Assembly (NCBI RefSeq): GCF_018812025.1
Contig: NC_063052.1
Coordinates: 25,185,226-25,249,225, forward strand
Length of the DNA: 64,000 bases
From: Megalobrama amblycephala
Taxonomy: Eukaryota; Chordata; Actinopteri; Cypriniformes; Xenocyprididae
Direction of reading: 5' to 3'
Positions 1-11,994 of this stretch are shown in pieces. The position numbers and the translations under genes were made by a program. How positions within the stretch are numbered: position 1 is the stretch's first letter; each line of letters begins with the position of its first letter. A model generated the notes under the pieces. The model had not been told where the DNA came from and searched no databases. It was given only the letters and a program-made list of their open reading frames with translations.

Positions 1-985
1 ATGAGACATGTCTTCAATCTTGGCTGCGCAACAGCAGGGCACTCAATCTTTCTTTAGCTTTCGACAGAAAATTTGAATACCAGCATAGGGTTATTAATGT
101 GACAGTTCACATAGAGAGCTTCATGGGGATTCACCAGCTTTTTATTATTTCTCTCTCTCTCTCTCTCTCTGTCTTTGTCTCTCTCGTACTCGCGCTTACT
201 CTTTGTGAAAGAATGAAAAGTTTTAAAACATAAGAAAGTGACAAGTTGGGAATGTAAAACCATGGACATTTGCAAGCTCAACTGAGCTTAAGACATACAT
301 TTAAATTAACCCCTAATTCTTTTGTCATTTCGAGCAAGCTCAGAGCTGGAATATTAATTTCTGTTGCTTATATTATCTTGTCTGACTGGCTATGCTAGAA
401 AAACCACATTCAGTTCGCATTCGTTTACTGTTTGCCATTTTGTAATGTACAGTATTTTTATAACTCAATACTATTGTGGCATATTTCCGGTTGAATGCAG
501 ATTCATTTGTACAGCTGCGAAAAAATAACTGATGTTAGCTCTGTGGCAACATTGATTCTTTTCTTTCAATTTTTTGTGCTCTTTTTCACTCAGAGTGTCT
601 TACTCTACAAGAAGGAAGCAGAACAAGATAATGCAGTTTACATTCTCATTCCGTATGTTTAACTGATTTAGAAATGTGTCTATATCCTGGCATTGCGGGA
701 GCAAAAACAATAACTAGTTTAGTTTTACTTTGACAAGAGTGTGTATACACTTACAATCAATGACCCAATAGGTATGGCCTAATACATAAATTTCCATTTA
801 TTTTCTTGGCATATGCTTTCTTACCAGAGTGACTTACTGTACAGTAAAATGCTTATGTTGTGTTTGGGACTGAACGAACAGGAGCAATTAAGTGGCATGC
901 AAGGAAGTGCCAATATCAATGCAGTATCAATACGATTGCAGTGCTATTAGTAAAGTAAGATACATGGTTTTGAGTAAACCCCCCA
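1..985. other. Single-copy AT-rich DNA with a CT microsatellite
   Basis: No exon, RNA gene or recognisable transposon is visible. An imperfect (CT)n tract runs from about 149 to 186, and open frames rich in Arg-Glu or Ser come from that tract. The rest is ordinary AT-rich noncoding DNA. Confidence 0.6.

Positions 986-1029
<44 letters not shown>
986..1029. repeat. (CA)n microsatellite
   Basis: About 22 uninterrupted CA units. The poly-Cys-Val frame on the minus strand here is a by-product of the repeat and is not a gene. Alternating purine-pyrimidine DNA of this length is usually length-polymorphic. Confidence 0.97.
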
Positions 1030-1032
<3 letters not shown>

Positions 1033-1213
1033 TTTAGGGCTGCTTTTCATGTTGTTTTGGTGTGATTGATTAAAAAAACAACAAAAGCTGGACCAACATG
1101 AGAATTCATAATTTATACTAATGCCGAAATTGTAACTGAAAAGAGTTGGGTTGTACAAAGAAGTTTGACTAAAACTCAAAGTCCAACCCCTTACTCTACC
1201 TCTAATTGTCTAT

Positions 1214-1216
<3 letters not shown>

Positions 1217-1250
<34 letters not shown>
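1217..1250. repeat. Poly(A) tract of 34 bases
   Basis: An uninterrupted A run, followed closely (1268-1282) by TACCGTTCAAAAGTT. That motif is the end of a dispersed family seen again at 19272 and, decayed, near 29050 and 37550. The tract may mark an old insertion end, but no retroposon body is recognisable upstream. Confidence 0.9.
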
Positions 1251-1252
<2 letters not shown>

Positions 1253-1368
1253 GTCAACGTTATACATTACCGTTCAAAAGTTATTTAGTAACACTTTCAG
1301 TAGTGCATTTTAGACATTCTACTAACTTCGCAACTACATGGCAGTTAACTCTCTTTGGAGTATTAGTA

Positions 1369-2124
1369 CACTGTAAAAAAAATCCCAGTAAAATTTACGG
1401 TAAAAAAACAGCAGCTGTGGTTGCCAGAACCGTACCGTAAAAAATACAGTAGCAGCGTAAAAAAAAATCTGTTAAATTTACGGTAAAATAACGTATTTCA
1501 TTTACTGATATAATGTTAATTTACCAACCTAATGAAGTACTAATATCTGTTTAGTACCTTTATAATACACTGACAGTCACCAAACACAGTGGTGATAAGA
1601 GTCACATGATGAATCAAAGATCGTCACAAGCAGATTTTCCACAAGCTGAGAAGGACAACACTAACATATAGAAGGTGCACACAGTGTCATTCACACACAC
1701 ACTAAACACCATCATGGTAACATGCATGAAATTTTAAAAATGCAATAAACATTAATTTAACAACATTAGATGCAACATAAAACCCTAATGTACATAACTG
1801 ATTAGATAAAAATGAGGAAAAACTAAGAAGAAACAGAGTTATTTCAATGAAAATATATCAAATGTGAAGTGTCACGCAGTGAATTGTGGGAATGTCAATT
1901 TACGTTTTTTTACTGTAAATTTGACAATGAATTGTTATTTTTCACTTCCAAAAACTGTGAATTTAACGGTATTTTACCGTAAAATTACATTAAATGTACC
2001 GTTAGATCTATTACAGTTATTCACCGTATATAGTACGGAAACTTTCTGTAAACCAATTGACAGTTTTTCACCGCAGCATTTTTTCAGTCTTTTACTGTTG
2101 AAATCACGGCCATTTTTTACAGTG
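1369..2124. mobile_element. Nonautonomous DNA transposon (MITE), TA-flanked, CACTGTAAAAAA ends
   Basis: The 5' end reads CACTGTAAAAAA at 1369 and the 3' end reads TTTTTTACAGTG, ending at 2124. Both are bordered by TA (1367-1368 and 2125-2126), as expected for a TA target duplication. Inside, short motifs such as ACGGTAAAA/TTTTACCGT recur in both orientations, giving a foldback body of about 756 bp. No transposase frame survives, and the 137-codon frame beginning at 1864 lies wholly inside the repeat with no recognisable protein features. The element is probably mobilised in trans. The superfamily is uncertain: a TA duplication suggests Tc1/mariner, but a two-base duplication is weak evidence. 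Confidence 0.7.
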
Positions 2125-2126
2125 TA

Positions 2127-3100
2127 CTTTGAGCTTTTAATCCCTTTTGAATTTGCCATGTCTGGGTTTTTCTCTCACGACCTCTGTAAAACTTCCAGAG
2201 CAAATTACCTACTGTTTTTCGGCAAACTCTGCGGTCCTCTTAGAAATCTAATCCCGTCCGAATGCGAATGTCTGTGATTGCTGATGTTGTATTATCCTAA
2301 CGCTTCAGCTCATATGCTTTTTGATCTACATGAGCTACCGTATATGCACCAATCTTACTTTTATTTCTTTTCAATATGGATAGTATTCAACGAAACAATA
2401 AATGATAAAATTAACAAATAGAGCCAAATCGTGGAAATTGTGAAGACTGCCCATTTTAATTTCAGTGTCAGGTAAGAGTAAGAAAGATAGTTACTAGGTT
2501 TCACTGCTCACTTACATGGGTTTATTATAAACTTGTGAAGTTTACTTTTATAAGGTTTTAATAATAAATTAAAATTATATCAATAAGTAAATGAAAAGAT
2601 ATATACATCATATATGATGCATGCAAACACAGCACATGAGCACACACACACTCCCACCTCTGTGATAAACACGATGTTAGTCCTGTCCGAATCGGTCCAT
2701 GAAATCATATACCTCCGGATGAAAATAATTGAAATTCAAACTATTTTTGTAAAACTAGTTCCGTCTAAATAGGGCTTTTGAAGAGATTTTGGCCGAGCAG
2801 GTACGTCTGTACTGGCATGTTACCGACACCCAGTTTGCGCTTGTCTAAATTAATTGCTTACATTTACAAAACAAGCCTACAATAGCAGAAATAAGCCTTT
2901 TTAATGAAAATAAAGGTCTATGATTAATAAAAATGTTCATGAAATTAAATGAAAATGTTCAATGAAATTAGATATTTAAATATTTAAGAGATTGTTTAAT
3001 TTCGTTTTTAAAATATGTTCTCACATCCGTATATTTTGTTATAATGTCACAATAATCTCAAGGTTCACTGTGTTTTACATGATTATTTGGTTCTTTTGTA
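2127..3100. other. AT-rich intergenic or intronic DNA, nothing recognised
   Basis: No repeat termini, exon-like frame or RNA gene was identified. Short AT-rich runs occur around 2550-2620 and 2880-2990. Confidence 0.5.
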
Positions 3101-4455
3101 GGGTAGGTTTGGTGAAGTGTAATAAAACAAACATCGTCACATGTGTACCTTACTTCTTCTCACCTCTGCTTCCTGATGGTTTAGAGGACAGTTACTCCGA
3201 GTCGACCCCTCTCATTTCAAAAAGTATTACAACGGCGAGCGTGTCAAGTATAAACACCTTGTCCATTTGGGGAGGAGCGTGTGCAGTCAGCGGACGCTCG
3301 CAGTGCGGAGTCAGGTGAAAGTGTAAACAAGGCTTGAGTGATTGGTGACAATGTTTTTCATTATTAGGTGAACTAACCCTTTAAGAAGTTTGAAACAGAT
3401 TCAGTACCTGTACTTATAGCTGAAATTATAGTATAATGTACCAGACTTAGATCCGCAGTATCTTAATGGACTTGTCTGGCTGTGCTGAGTTGGACAGAAT
3501 CTGGCTGTGGGTCAAAGGCAGAAGCGCAGAGCACCTGGACAGATCGAGAGAGCTCATAGAGGTCAGTACGTACAGACCACACCAGCTGTGGATCAGACAG
3601 AGGGGCTATTCAGTTCATCTAGTTAGTGCCATTTTCTATTACAGTGCAACAATGTTTGTTTGTGGGTTTTTTTATTGTTTTTTTGTTTTGTTTTTCAGGA
3701 GTAATATTGATGTCGTATTTGTTTCTGGGGCTAAAAATCTCCTCCTTCCGAGGATGTAGGTTTGAACGCAGACAGATTTTTTCCTCCCCAGCTCCAGATG
3801 ACCATGTCCGCTGAGACCACGTTATCGGCCCACCACATCAATCCGCATCTAAGAAACGCAACCGGTTTATCCATCTTCTTCCAACCCCCCCTAGACTCTC
3901 CACCTTTCTTTCCTTGTCTTCTTTATGTTATACCTCAAATTCAGCAACTTTTTTTCTCGTTTTTATCTTTTTTTTGCGTTCGCTCCTGTTTGTTCCCTCC
4001 TGGGCAGTCTCTTTCTTCATCCACCCCTCCTGCTCCTCCTCTCCCTCTTTCTTCCTGTATCAGTGCATCCTTGTCATAAGAATGAATTGAATTTGTCCCC
4101 TTTAGTGCAAACAACAATGGAGTGGGGGAGGCTGCTGGAAAACAAATCGGCATTCCGTCCCTTTTGGGGATGTGGGGAAGGGAAGGGGGGTGAGGGATGC
4201 GCAGAGAGTAGCTGGGGACGGCGGATGAGGAGCAGGTCGGATGGCAGAGTGGCGGCTGTACTCGTTTATTAACATGTCGTCTTCATAGCGCCGGCTGAAA
4301 GCAAAGGTGCCGGGCGAATGATACAGACAAATGATGTTAATAATAATAGCTGGCCCCGCGGCGAGAGAACAGTACCTGGGGCCAGCCGAGCAGGAGCTCA
4401 CACCTGATACTCTCTGCCTCTCTTCTTCTGTTTATCCCTCGTTCCTTCCTACATC
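3100..4455. promoter_or_regulatory. Possible conserved noncoding block
   Basis: GC content and word complexity rise compared with the flanks, and no transposon ends are visible. The block holds a short exon-like frame at 3466-3564, followed by GTCAGT. A long pyrimidine tract ends in CAG at 3699. A perfect 9-bp inverted repeat lies at 4349-4386. Together these resemble a conserved noncoding element or an untranslated exon, but nothing in a single sequence proves function. Confidence 0.3.
4349..4386. other. Perfect 9-bp stem hairpin
   Basis: GCTGGCCCC at 4349-4357 is matched by GGGGCCAGC at 4378-4386, with a 20-base loop. It lies in single-copy DNA, away from any transposon end. A structural or double-sided protein-binding role is possible, and so is chance. 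Confidence 0.6.
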
Positions 4456-4460
4456 CTTCT

Positions 4461-4490
4461 GGAGAGAGAGAGAGAGAGAGAGAGAGAGGG
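4461..4490. repeat. (AG)n microsatellite
   Basis: About 14 AG units. The Ser-Leu-rich frame on the minus strand is produced by this repeat. Confidence 0.95.
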
Positions 4491-4886
4491 TGGTGTGAAA
4501 TAAGAGCGATTGTGGTAAAGTTTGAGTTTGTATACAAGTATGCATTTTGAGAGGATTTTGCACACAAAAAAAACGTAAAGTATTTAAAACATTTTTACAT
4601 TTGCTTTCCAAATTTGTATTTTTTTTATTATACAGTGTTTTTTATGAGATTTTATTCTTTATATATACAATATATATTAAAATTCAGTTCATAAAGTCAT
4701 TATTCATTATTTATATATAATATTACTAGTTTATCAGCATAACAGTTTAATTTAAAAAGTTGAATTTCCTACCTTAAAAAATAATTTATTTATTTATATA
4801 TTTATTTATTTACCAATCAGCATAATAATTTAATGGATTAATTGATTACAAATAAAAAGAGAGTATTTTATAGTGCATGTTTTATG

Positions 4887-4930
<44 letters not shown>

Positions 4931-5990
4931 TCCGTTTCGCGTATATATATCTTAAACATTTGTTTATTTTCTGGTTAAAATGACAATTAAAAAAAAATCC
5001 CAGATTTGTGATTGGATTCAAAGTGACTTTTGAATTTTATTTTTTAAAATTCTTTCAATATAGCTTCTTTCAAAAGAAGTTTTATGCTCAAGTTCAAGTT
5101 TTCTTTTATATTAAAAATAATGAAATTAAAAAAAGGACAAATTAAATTTTCATGCCAATGTTTTTATGAGCTCTGTTTTTTTTTTTACCAATGACAGACA
5201 AGGGTAGTGTTTGGGAAATAAATAAAAAAAATTAATTACATTTTATTAATTGTTTTTGCTATCTTTTTGGAAATTTTGTAAAGCTTATTACAATTCTAAT
5301 TAATAATTTTTTTTTTTTAAATCATTGGATAAAAATAGCCACTCACTCTCTGATTCCATCATAATTCTTAAATGGCTTGTTTTTTTTCCCCTTTCAACTC
5401 TACAGGTTAATTTCACCCTTTTATTCTGTCCCCACCAATCAACGTTGTTTTTTAGCCTCATTAGTGTTGGTATTTAAATGTAGCAAAGCTCTCAGAGATG
5501 TGCTTGTGCTTGTCTTTTTACAGCACTAGCTGTTCTATCAGAGGTCACAAAGGTCATTTCACGCGCTCCTTTTCTACTGTCATTAAATCAATTTGTTTGA
5601 AGGCCAATCATCTTTCCTTTTCAGACGTTGTAACTGTATTCATCAGAACAGTGTGCACCAATGACATGTGAGGTATGTGACTGATGTTAGGGTCATTTAA
5701 AAAAAAAAAAAAAAAAAAAAAATTAGCTGTATAAGTAGAATTTCTTTTACTGATTTGCATGTCTATGCATGCAGACCAGATCCAAATTATGAAACTGAGC
5801 AGTAACAATTGCCACATTTTACTGCAAAAAGCCACATCTTAGACAGAATTGTTTTGTGCTAACTGTGGTATATCCCACCAACTAAACCAATGTTCTGAAT
5901 CTTAAAAGTTCACCTTGTATTTATAGATGAAACCATCACGAGATGATGTATGATATGGTCACTGTTCTCTGTTTGACATGCTGGATGGAT
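4491..5990. other. Very AT-rich DNA with (TA)n and poly(A)
   Basis: (TA)n runs from about 4889 to 4929, and an A run of about 23 bases lies at 5698-5721. Several T runs occur between 4560 and 5400. No gene or transposon end was recognised. Confidence 0.6.
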
Positions 5991-6420
5991 TGATCGGTCA
6001 GTCTCTGAGAAGCTCAAAGTTGGGTGCCGGTCTCGGATATCTGCGTACCGAGCACCATTAGCACGGCCGATAGCACATTTATCCTGCACTCGTTTCTCAG
6101 AACAGCTCCGTTTCGCGTCACTCCATCAGGGCTCAGGAGACGTGCCGATTCTTCACCTTTAGCCCTGTTTAGCATTTGCATTTGTTATGTCTGTTTTTGG
6201 CCATGCTGACCTCGCAGCGGTCGCGGCTCTGGCGCCTCACTGCCTCTGTCCGCATTGATTTGATATGATATTTCAGAGCTCAGCTGAAGCAAGCCGGGAG
6301 GGGGACGTGGGGATGCGGCCCACGATGCATTGCAGAGGGACCTGTATGAGGCCTTGTCTGTAGTGTCAAGATCACACTGTTGTATCATGGCCTTGTGATC
6401 ATTTTTGGTCAAATCAAGCT
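5990..6420. promoter_or_regulatory. GC-balanced single-copy block with an octamer motif, enhancer candidate
   Basis: Composition changes sharply from the AT-rich flanks, and no repeat ends are present. It contains ATTTGCAT, the POU/octamer word, near 6174. It may be a conserved noncoding element. Neither strand keeps an exon-like frame with splice borders. Confidence 0.3.
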
Positions 6421-6493
6421 GCTTCTGTTGAAATTATTTTAGAAATTATATATGTCTATTTTGTTTTATATGAATAAAATATATATGTATGAT

Positions 6494-6521
<28 letters not shown>
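6494..6521. repeat. (TA)n microsatellite
   Basis: About 14 TA units. The Ile-Tyr repeats in the overlapping frames on both strands are artefacts of this tract. Confidence 0.95.
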
Positions 6522-6526
<5 letters not shown>

Positions 6527-8230
6527 GCTATTAAGTAATAAGTACGTACAAATGCCACAATTTACTTTTCTTTTTTTTTTGATTTTTATAAAACATTCAT
6601 TGTTTATTTCCTGTTTCCCAGAAATTGTGGACTCCACTGTGAATTTTAGCAAAAAAACTATTATAAATAGTTATAATTGTAATACAAATTTCTTTGTTCA
6701 CAAATTGTCCTCCTTTTTTAAGGATGTACTCTTGTCTTTACTTTCAGAAGTAATTCTGTGCACAAGTTTTATGGATATATTGAAAGAATATGGCCACACT
6801 CTCCTTTACAAGATTAAACTCTTATCCTTGACAGCTATTCAGATATTTTTTTTCTTCCGATATATGCCTGCTTTCTCTTTCTCCTGTTTTTCCCCTCAAA
6901 AACCTCTGGGTAAACATTTATTTTTTCCTCCATTGCCACATAATCCGCAGGTCAAGTGTAGTTGCAGGCTAGTATACATCATTAGTGTGAGTAAAACTCA
7001 AGTGGGAGAGCGAGCATGATGGAGCTTTTTCACTTGTAGCCGGTCGGACGTTCCATTTGTCATCCTCGCCGTCTGTAAAGGCAGAAATTAGCCATGGCAG
7101 GCCTGGAATAATGTATAGCCCCAGTTGCTGAAATTAACCAATGAATCACCCATTTTGGCTGATTAGGGCCAATATATTCACGCTCTCTCGTGACACATTT
7201 TTAGTAAAACAATGTGGTTTATTTAAAAGTTTGCCCCAATCTCTTGGCCTTTTCGTGCATGTGTTGCGGAGCGGCTGACAGTAGCAGTATGCTGTTGTTG
7301 TGTGTGCGTTCGCATTTGGAGGGAAGAGGGAATTGTGGGTAGTTCAATTTGTTGTCAGAAAGAGGGATTATTTATAGATTCATTTACTTCCATTACTTGG
7401 GCAGTCAGGACATCATGAGTTGTTAGACCTCTGGAAAATATTTTGTTATAGGAACATAACTCTGGTTTTTAGCCTTCAGCGCAGCACAGAGTGATGTACT
7501 GAGAGAAAGAAAGACAGAGAGAGATAGAAAGAGCGAGAGGGAGAGAGAAAGAGAGCTTGTGCTTTGTGCCAGAGGCTGCAAGTGTTCTTTACCTCGTCAA
7601 TAACAAATAGATTTATGACTGATTTGATTCGATCACATGGAGAAAATGGCCCTTTAGTATGACACATTTCTCTCGTTCCGACAGCTGTGGAAGGAGATGA
7701 AGCGGGTGGGGTGGGGTGGGAGGGCCGGTTCTGTTGCTTCTTTCTGCAGGACGACAACAGCTTGGTTTCCTGCATCATCCCTGTATGTCAGTGAATCCTA
7801 TTAGTCACAAATGACACGTTCTAAAATGATGTGCTACTTTTGGTTTTTGTAAACTCAACACATTACACTTAAGAAGGTAATATCAAGTAACGTGTATCAT
7901 TAGTTTATATATTTTTTTTCTCTCCCCCAATGAAAATTGTTCCAAAAGAAGCTGAAGCCAATCAGATTGGAGTACCGGAGCTAACTGTGCAACAGTTGGG
8001 TTCTGGAAGTAAAAACAGCATTTTCTTCATAGGGAAATCGATTTTAAACAATAACTTATAAACCACTAAAGACCTACTATGAGCTCAGAGGTTGTTAATT
8101 GATGGAATATGCTGCTGTTGAAGCCATACACTCACATCATATTCACATCATAGAAAATTCCACCAATCAAAAATAAGCAAATGGCAAAAGTGCCAAAAGA
8201 GCTTGCAGGGAACGCCTACTTAATGTACTT
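6522..8230. other. Single-copy DNA with a GA-rich tract at 7499-7556
   Basis: The stretch 7020-7200 has higher complexity and could be conserved noncoding DNA. The 7499-7556 interval is an imperfect GA tract. The 176-codon frame at 6489-7019 opens in the TA repeat and shows no recognisable domain. No transposon ends were found. Confidence 0.5.
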
Positions 8231-8256
8231 ACTATATATATATATATATATATATT

Positions 8257-8832
8257 ACACTCAGAAAAAAAAAAAAAATGAACTGTTGGATTTACTTAAA
8301 AAAAAAAGTGACAAATAGTTCCACACAAATATATTGTGTAATTTGTACAAATGACAATTTAGTTGTATGAACAAAAGAAATTCAAGTAAAGCTGACAAAA
8401 TTTTCTCTACAAAAAGCACTCAAAAATTAACTCATTGAACAAACTCAACTGAATTGAGAGCAGGAATTCCATCCTAAACTTGTATTTGAGGCTTACAGCC
8501 TAAACACAGGTGCCACTCTTCTGCATAATGGTAACCACAAAATTATTTTACACTAACATAAACTAACAACATCTTTCCCTTTACTGGAAAACACATAAAA
8601 TAACACTTAAATCCATAAATTTACTCTCCTAATGCAGTTCCTTGCAAAGCATGCTGGGAACTATGGATCCACTGCCCAGTTAGTTATGTCAAAAATAATT
8701 TGTGCGTTAAGTTGACAGAACAAACACTTAAGTAAAGCTGACAATACTCATTTTTAGTAGAAACAACTCAGTTAAATTAAGTTCATGTAGTTACATGAGT
8801 TTAAGTAATGTGAACAAGGATGGTTTGAGTGA
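8257..8832. mobile_element. Probable nonautonomous DNA transposon with weak inverted ends
   Basis: The left end, ACACTCAGAAA, resembles the reverse complement of the right end TTTGAGTGAT. The phrase AAGTAAAGCTGACAA occurs near both ends (about 8385 and 8733). A (TA)n tract at 8233-8255 borders the left end. The body lacks a coding frame and resembles fish repeats I have seen before, but I cannot name the family. The boundaries are approximate. Confidence 0.5.
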
Positions 8833-9579
8833 TGCTTAAACTGTATTGTTTCTAAAGATATAATGAACATCTTTGTATGAATAGTTTTATATTTCTTGAT
8901 TGCATTTAATTTGATTTGTCGTTTACAGTGCTTTATGGGATTGTAGTTCCTTCCCTCATTAAAACTGTTAAGTACGCAGTCTTGTACCTTTGACTTTTTT
9001 TCCGATTTTTAAATACATTTTTTTGCTACAAATAAAACTTTGTAATGTTGTGATTCACCTCGTAGCTGGTTGGCTTGGTTCATGAATTATAGCACTTTAA
9101 CAAAGACTTTTTTTAAATCTCTATGGGAAAGAATTAATGGGAAAAAAAATAGTTCTGGAACCAACACTGCTGAAAAAGTGGGCGGGCACTAATGCACTCA
9201 ATAATGACTTACATCTATAGATTGTTCAGCATTTCATAATGCAACTGACAGTGATGACTTCATCTGTTGCACGCTGAAATTCCGATTGGTCTTCTGTTTT
9301 ACATCTATTTGCGTACTGATCTTGTCACAATTGGTCTGTGGTCTTGTCTTCCTTGTATATATTTATCATTTATAGCCACATTTACCTACAAGATCGGTGA
9401 CTATCATGTGTCTGAATATGCTATATGTCGTGCAAATCAAGAGTAGAATGTCTGAAAACTTCATGATATAGCAAACCATTCTTTGCTTTCCCATAAGGCC
9501 ACAGGAGCTGAGAAGCAATCACAATCGAATGCTGAAGGAAAAAAATGGCAGAACTGATAGTTGGAGGCTCTTTACAAGT
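8833..9579. other. Single-copy DNA, nothing recognised
   Basis: Mixed AT-rich sequence without repeat termini, hairpins or exon-like frames. Confidence 0.5.
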
Positions 9580-9583
9580 TTAA

Positions 9584-10068
9584 AGGGTTAGTTCACCCAA
9601 AAATGAAATTTCTGTCATTAATTACTCACCCTCATGTCGTTCCAAACCCGTAAGACCTTCGTTCATCTTCAGAATACACATTAAGATATTTTTTAATGAA
9701 ATTCAAGAGGTTACCATCTTGAAATTATCACATTCAAGGTCCAGAGAAGTAGTAAAGACGTTGTTAAAATAGTCAACGTGACTACTATGGTTCGGATGTA
9801 AACACGGAAGTGAGTACGACAACAGCTCAAATTATTAAATAAAGTTGTTTTTGTTTTGTTTTTGAACACAAAAAGCATTCTCGTCACTTCATAAAATTAA
9901 GGTTGAACCACTGTAGTCAATTTTAACAATGTCTTTACTACTTCTCTGGACCTTGAATGTGGTAATTTTATTGCTTTCTATGGGAGATTTAAAAAAAAAA
10001 ACGGGTTTGAAACAACATGAGGGTGAGTACTTAATGACAGAAATTTCATTTTTGGGTGAACTAACCCT
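9584..10068. mobile_element. Palindromic TTAA-flanked MITE, copy a
   Basis: The left end AGGGTTAGTTCACCC and right end GGGTGAACTAACCCT are perfect inverted repeats, bordered by TTAA at 9580-9583 and 10069-10072. The arms continue inward as an imperfect palindrome: the GAAATTTCTGTCATTAA word recurs inverted, and a matching segment flanks the centre. There is no coding frame. TTAA duplications occur in the piggyBac and Kolobok superfamilies. I favour Kolobok because a relative at 18126-19183 carries a possible THAP-like frame. Confidence 0.85.
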
Positions 10069-10072
10069 TTAA

Positions 10073-11550
10073 GTGCTTTAGATATCAAGAAAGTTGTTCC
10101 TTGTTGGCTAAACTATATGTTGTTTTCAGAAAATCCGAGGGCAAAGGTCAGTGTCAACATGACTGATGTAGTGTGTTCATGGTTGAAATGTAGGTTCTTT
10201 GAAATTAGTACAGTATGTGTTGAATTTTGTGTGCAGTTGACTAAAAAAAATGATGCTTTTGATTTATAGCCAAGCCTACACTTAGTCACAAATTTCAAAC
10301 TATTCTTTTGCTGTGTTGAAAGCTCTGGTATTTCCTTCAGGACATGCAAATCTAGAAATCTTTAGTGTTATGAGAGTGCATCAAGCAGGAAAAGGTCAAA
10401 ACTGTCAATTTAGAACCAGCTGCAATGATCTGTTCACTTATTTACTGTTTCCACGACACATGTAAGCACTAGGGCAGATTTGAAGGAACAAAACTTTGGC
10501 AGGGTCGCAAAAGATTCATCGCATTTTTCTTTATCTCCTGTATCCGCCGTCTCAGTGTAATTCATTCAGCCCCTGCAATTTTCAAATATGACTAGATCGT
10601 ATTTCCTCAGGGCTTTGCCACTTACAACATTCACCTACACCTCATTATGGACAATTGTGAGCTGAGCATTACAATTCTCCAAACATATTGCCTACGTTTT
10701 AAGAATAACAGAAGACCGCTCGACAGCGGCAGAAAAAGAAAAGGCATTTGCTGCAGTGGAGTGGGGATTTGTGCTGGGCTTATCCGTGGAGTATTCTGAA
10801 AGGGCTTTTAATAACCAGCATCGGCCAGCAATTAGAGAAAGAGAGAGTGTGTAAATTGATTAATGAGAGGGAGAGAAAGACGAATGCTAATTCAGGCCTG
10901 TAGGAAATCAATGCGGCTGGAACAGGGCAGGGAAACAAAAGAAGCCTTGAAGAGCCGTGCCGAAGACACCGTAGTAATTTCATTTTGATCATGAAACAAT
11001 GATACCGAGGGTCTGTCATTTGTATGTTTCTGCAACGATTATATTAAACACAATAGAACTTTGTGAGAAATCACGACTGGACTCTAATTCTAATATAATA
11101 CTGTCATTTCACAGCAGGCCAATAGTACAGCTCGCCTCTATAGCCGTCACTTTGGGGTCAGTCGTGATGTGTGTAATTTCTTTTGAAGCTTCTGTGTAAT
11201 TAGCGAAAAGCAAAGGAGAGAAGACAAAATGGCTCCCGCCTTTAATCGGGTTTAGAGACCGCGCTCGTTATTCAGCCTCCGTATTTCACAGAGCCAATCA
11301 GACGCGTCATGCGACTGCAGCGTATCCCTGCACAGGCACAAAGAGGAACTCAAGTTCTGGCATGTTCTAGGGATGGTGGCTCATAAATACTGGCTTTGCA
11401 CAGGATTTGATTTTATCTGATGAAAGCGACTTTTTGATGACTCCATGAAGAGGCAAGTGACCTCACGGTCCTGTCAAAGTTTTGATCAAATGTAAGTTAA
11501 TGTATTTTGAAAGGAATCACAATCCAAATGCATCACTAATTCAGTAATAT
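10073..11550. promoter_or_regulatory. Single-copy block, conserved-noncoding candidate (best part about 10540-11340)
   Basis: This stretch is free of transposon ends and has balanced composition and high word complexity, with scattered homeodomain-type cores such as TAATTA and ATTAAT. Developmental enhancers in fish gene deserts look like this, but the assignment is an inference. No open frame here has exon borders. Confidence 0.3.
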
Positions 11551-11817
11551 TAATTTATTTTTCACAAACAAGCAAGAGTGATGGCAGTTGTCCAACCTGT
11601 TTGATTTTGAGATATAAAAAAATACTTTTTGGATGTTTTTTCTTCTGGTGATTCAAATTTATATTGGTTGTTGGAGGAAGACAACATGATAAGTTGTCCT
11701 GTGTTTGGTTAGTATATATTAAAAGGCTAACCCTTTTTTTTTTCTTTTTTATAGCCAATAGTTAGTTCAGTTACATTACAGCCATGAATCTACACTACTA
11801 GTCGGTTGCATATGAAA

Positions 11818-11870
11818 AAGGGGGAGGGACATTCTCATTCTAGAGAGCATTTGATTGGACAGAAATGTGT
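11818..11870 (+). repeat. Dispersed repeat, copy 1 of 2
   Basis: A segment containing GAGGGACATTCTCATTC and TTTGATTGGACA recurs at 42604-42652 in the same orientation with few changes. In both places it sits beside fragments of the same family that carries TTATTTGATCAAAAAT. The two pieces are therefore likely parts of one larger, decayed element. Confidence 0.7.
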
Positions 11871-11994
11871 GTAGTGGATGATGAATGTTGAAAATATTTA
11901 TTATATTTAGAGAAAGACTGTATATTTTAAGTAAACTACTTTTCAAATGTTTTTTTTTTTTTTTCTGTTTTTGAGAGAAATCTCTTGTGGTATT

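Noticed and set aside
3466..3564. KH-domain-like exon
   Set aside because: The segment WLWVKGRSAEHLDRSRELIE loosely recalls a KH domain end, but there is no GxxG motif, the next candidate exon is out of frame, and similarity cannot be tested here.
4830..5021. Ile-Tyr repeat protein
   Set aside because: Produced by (TA)n. The same applies to the frames at 6446, 49042, 49055 and 53235.
6489..7019. 176-codon plus-strand frame
   Set aside because: It starts in a TA microsatellite (Tyr-Ile repeats) and is Phe/Ser-rich because of T runs. No domain is visible.
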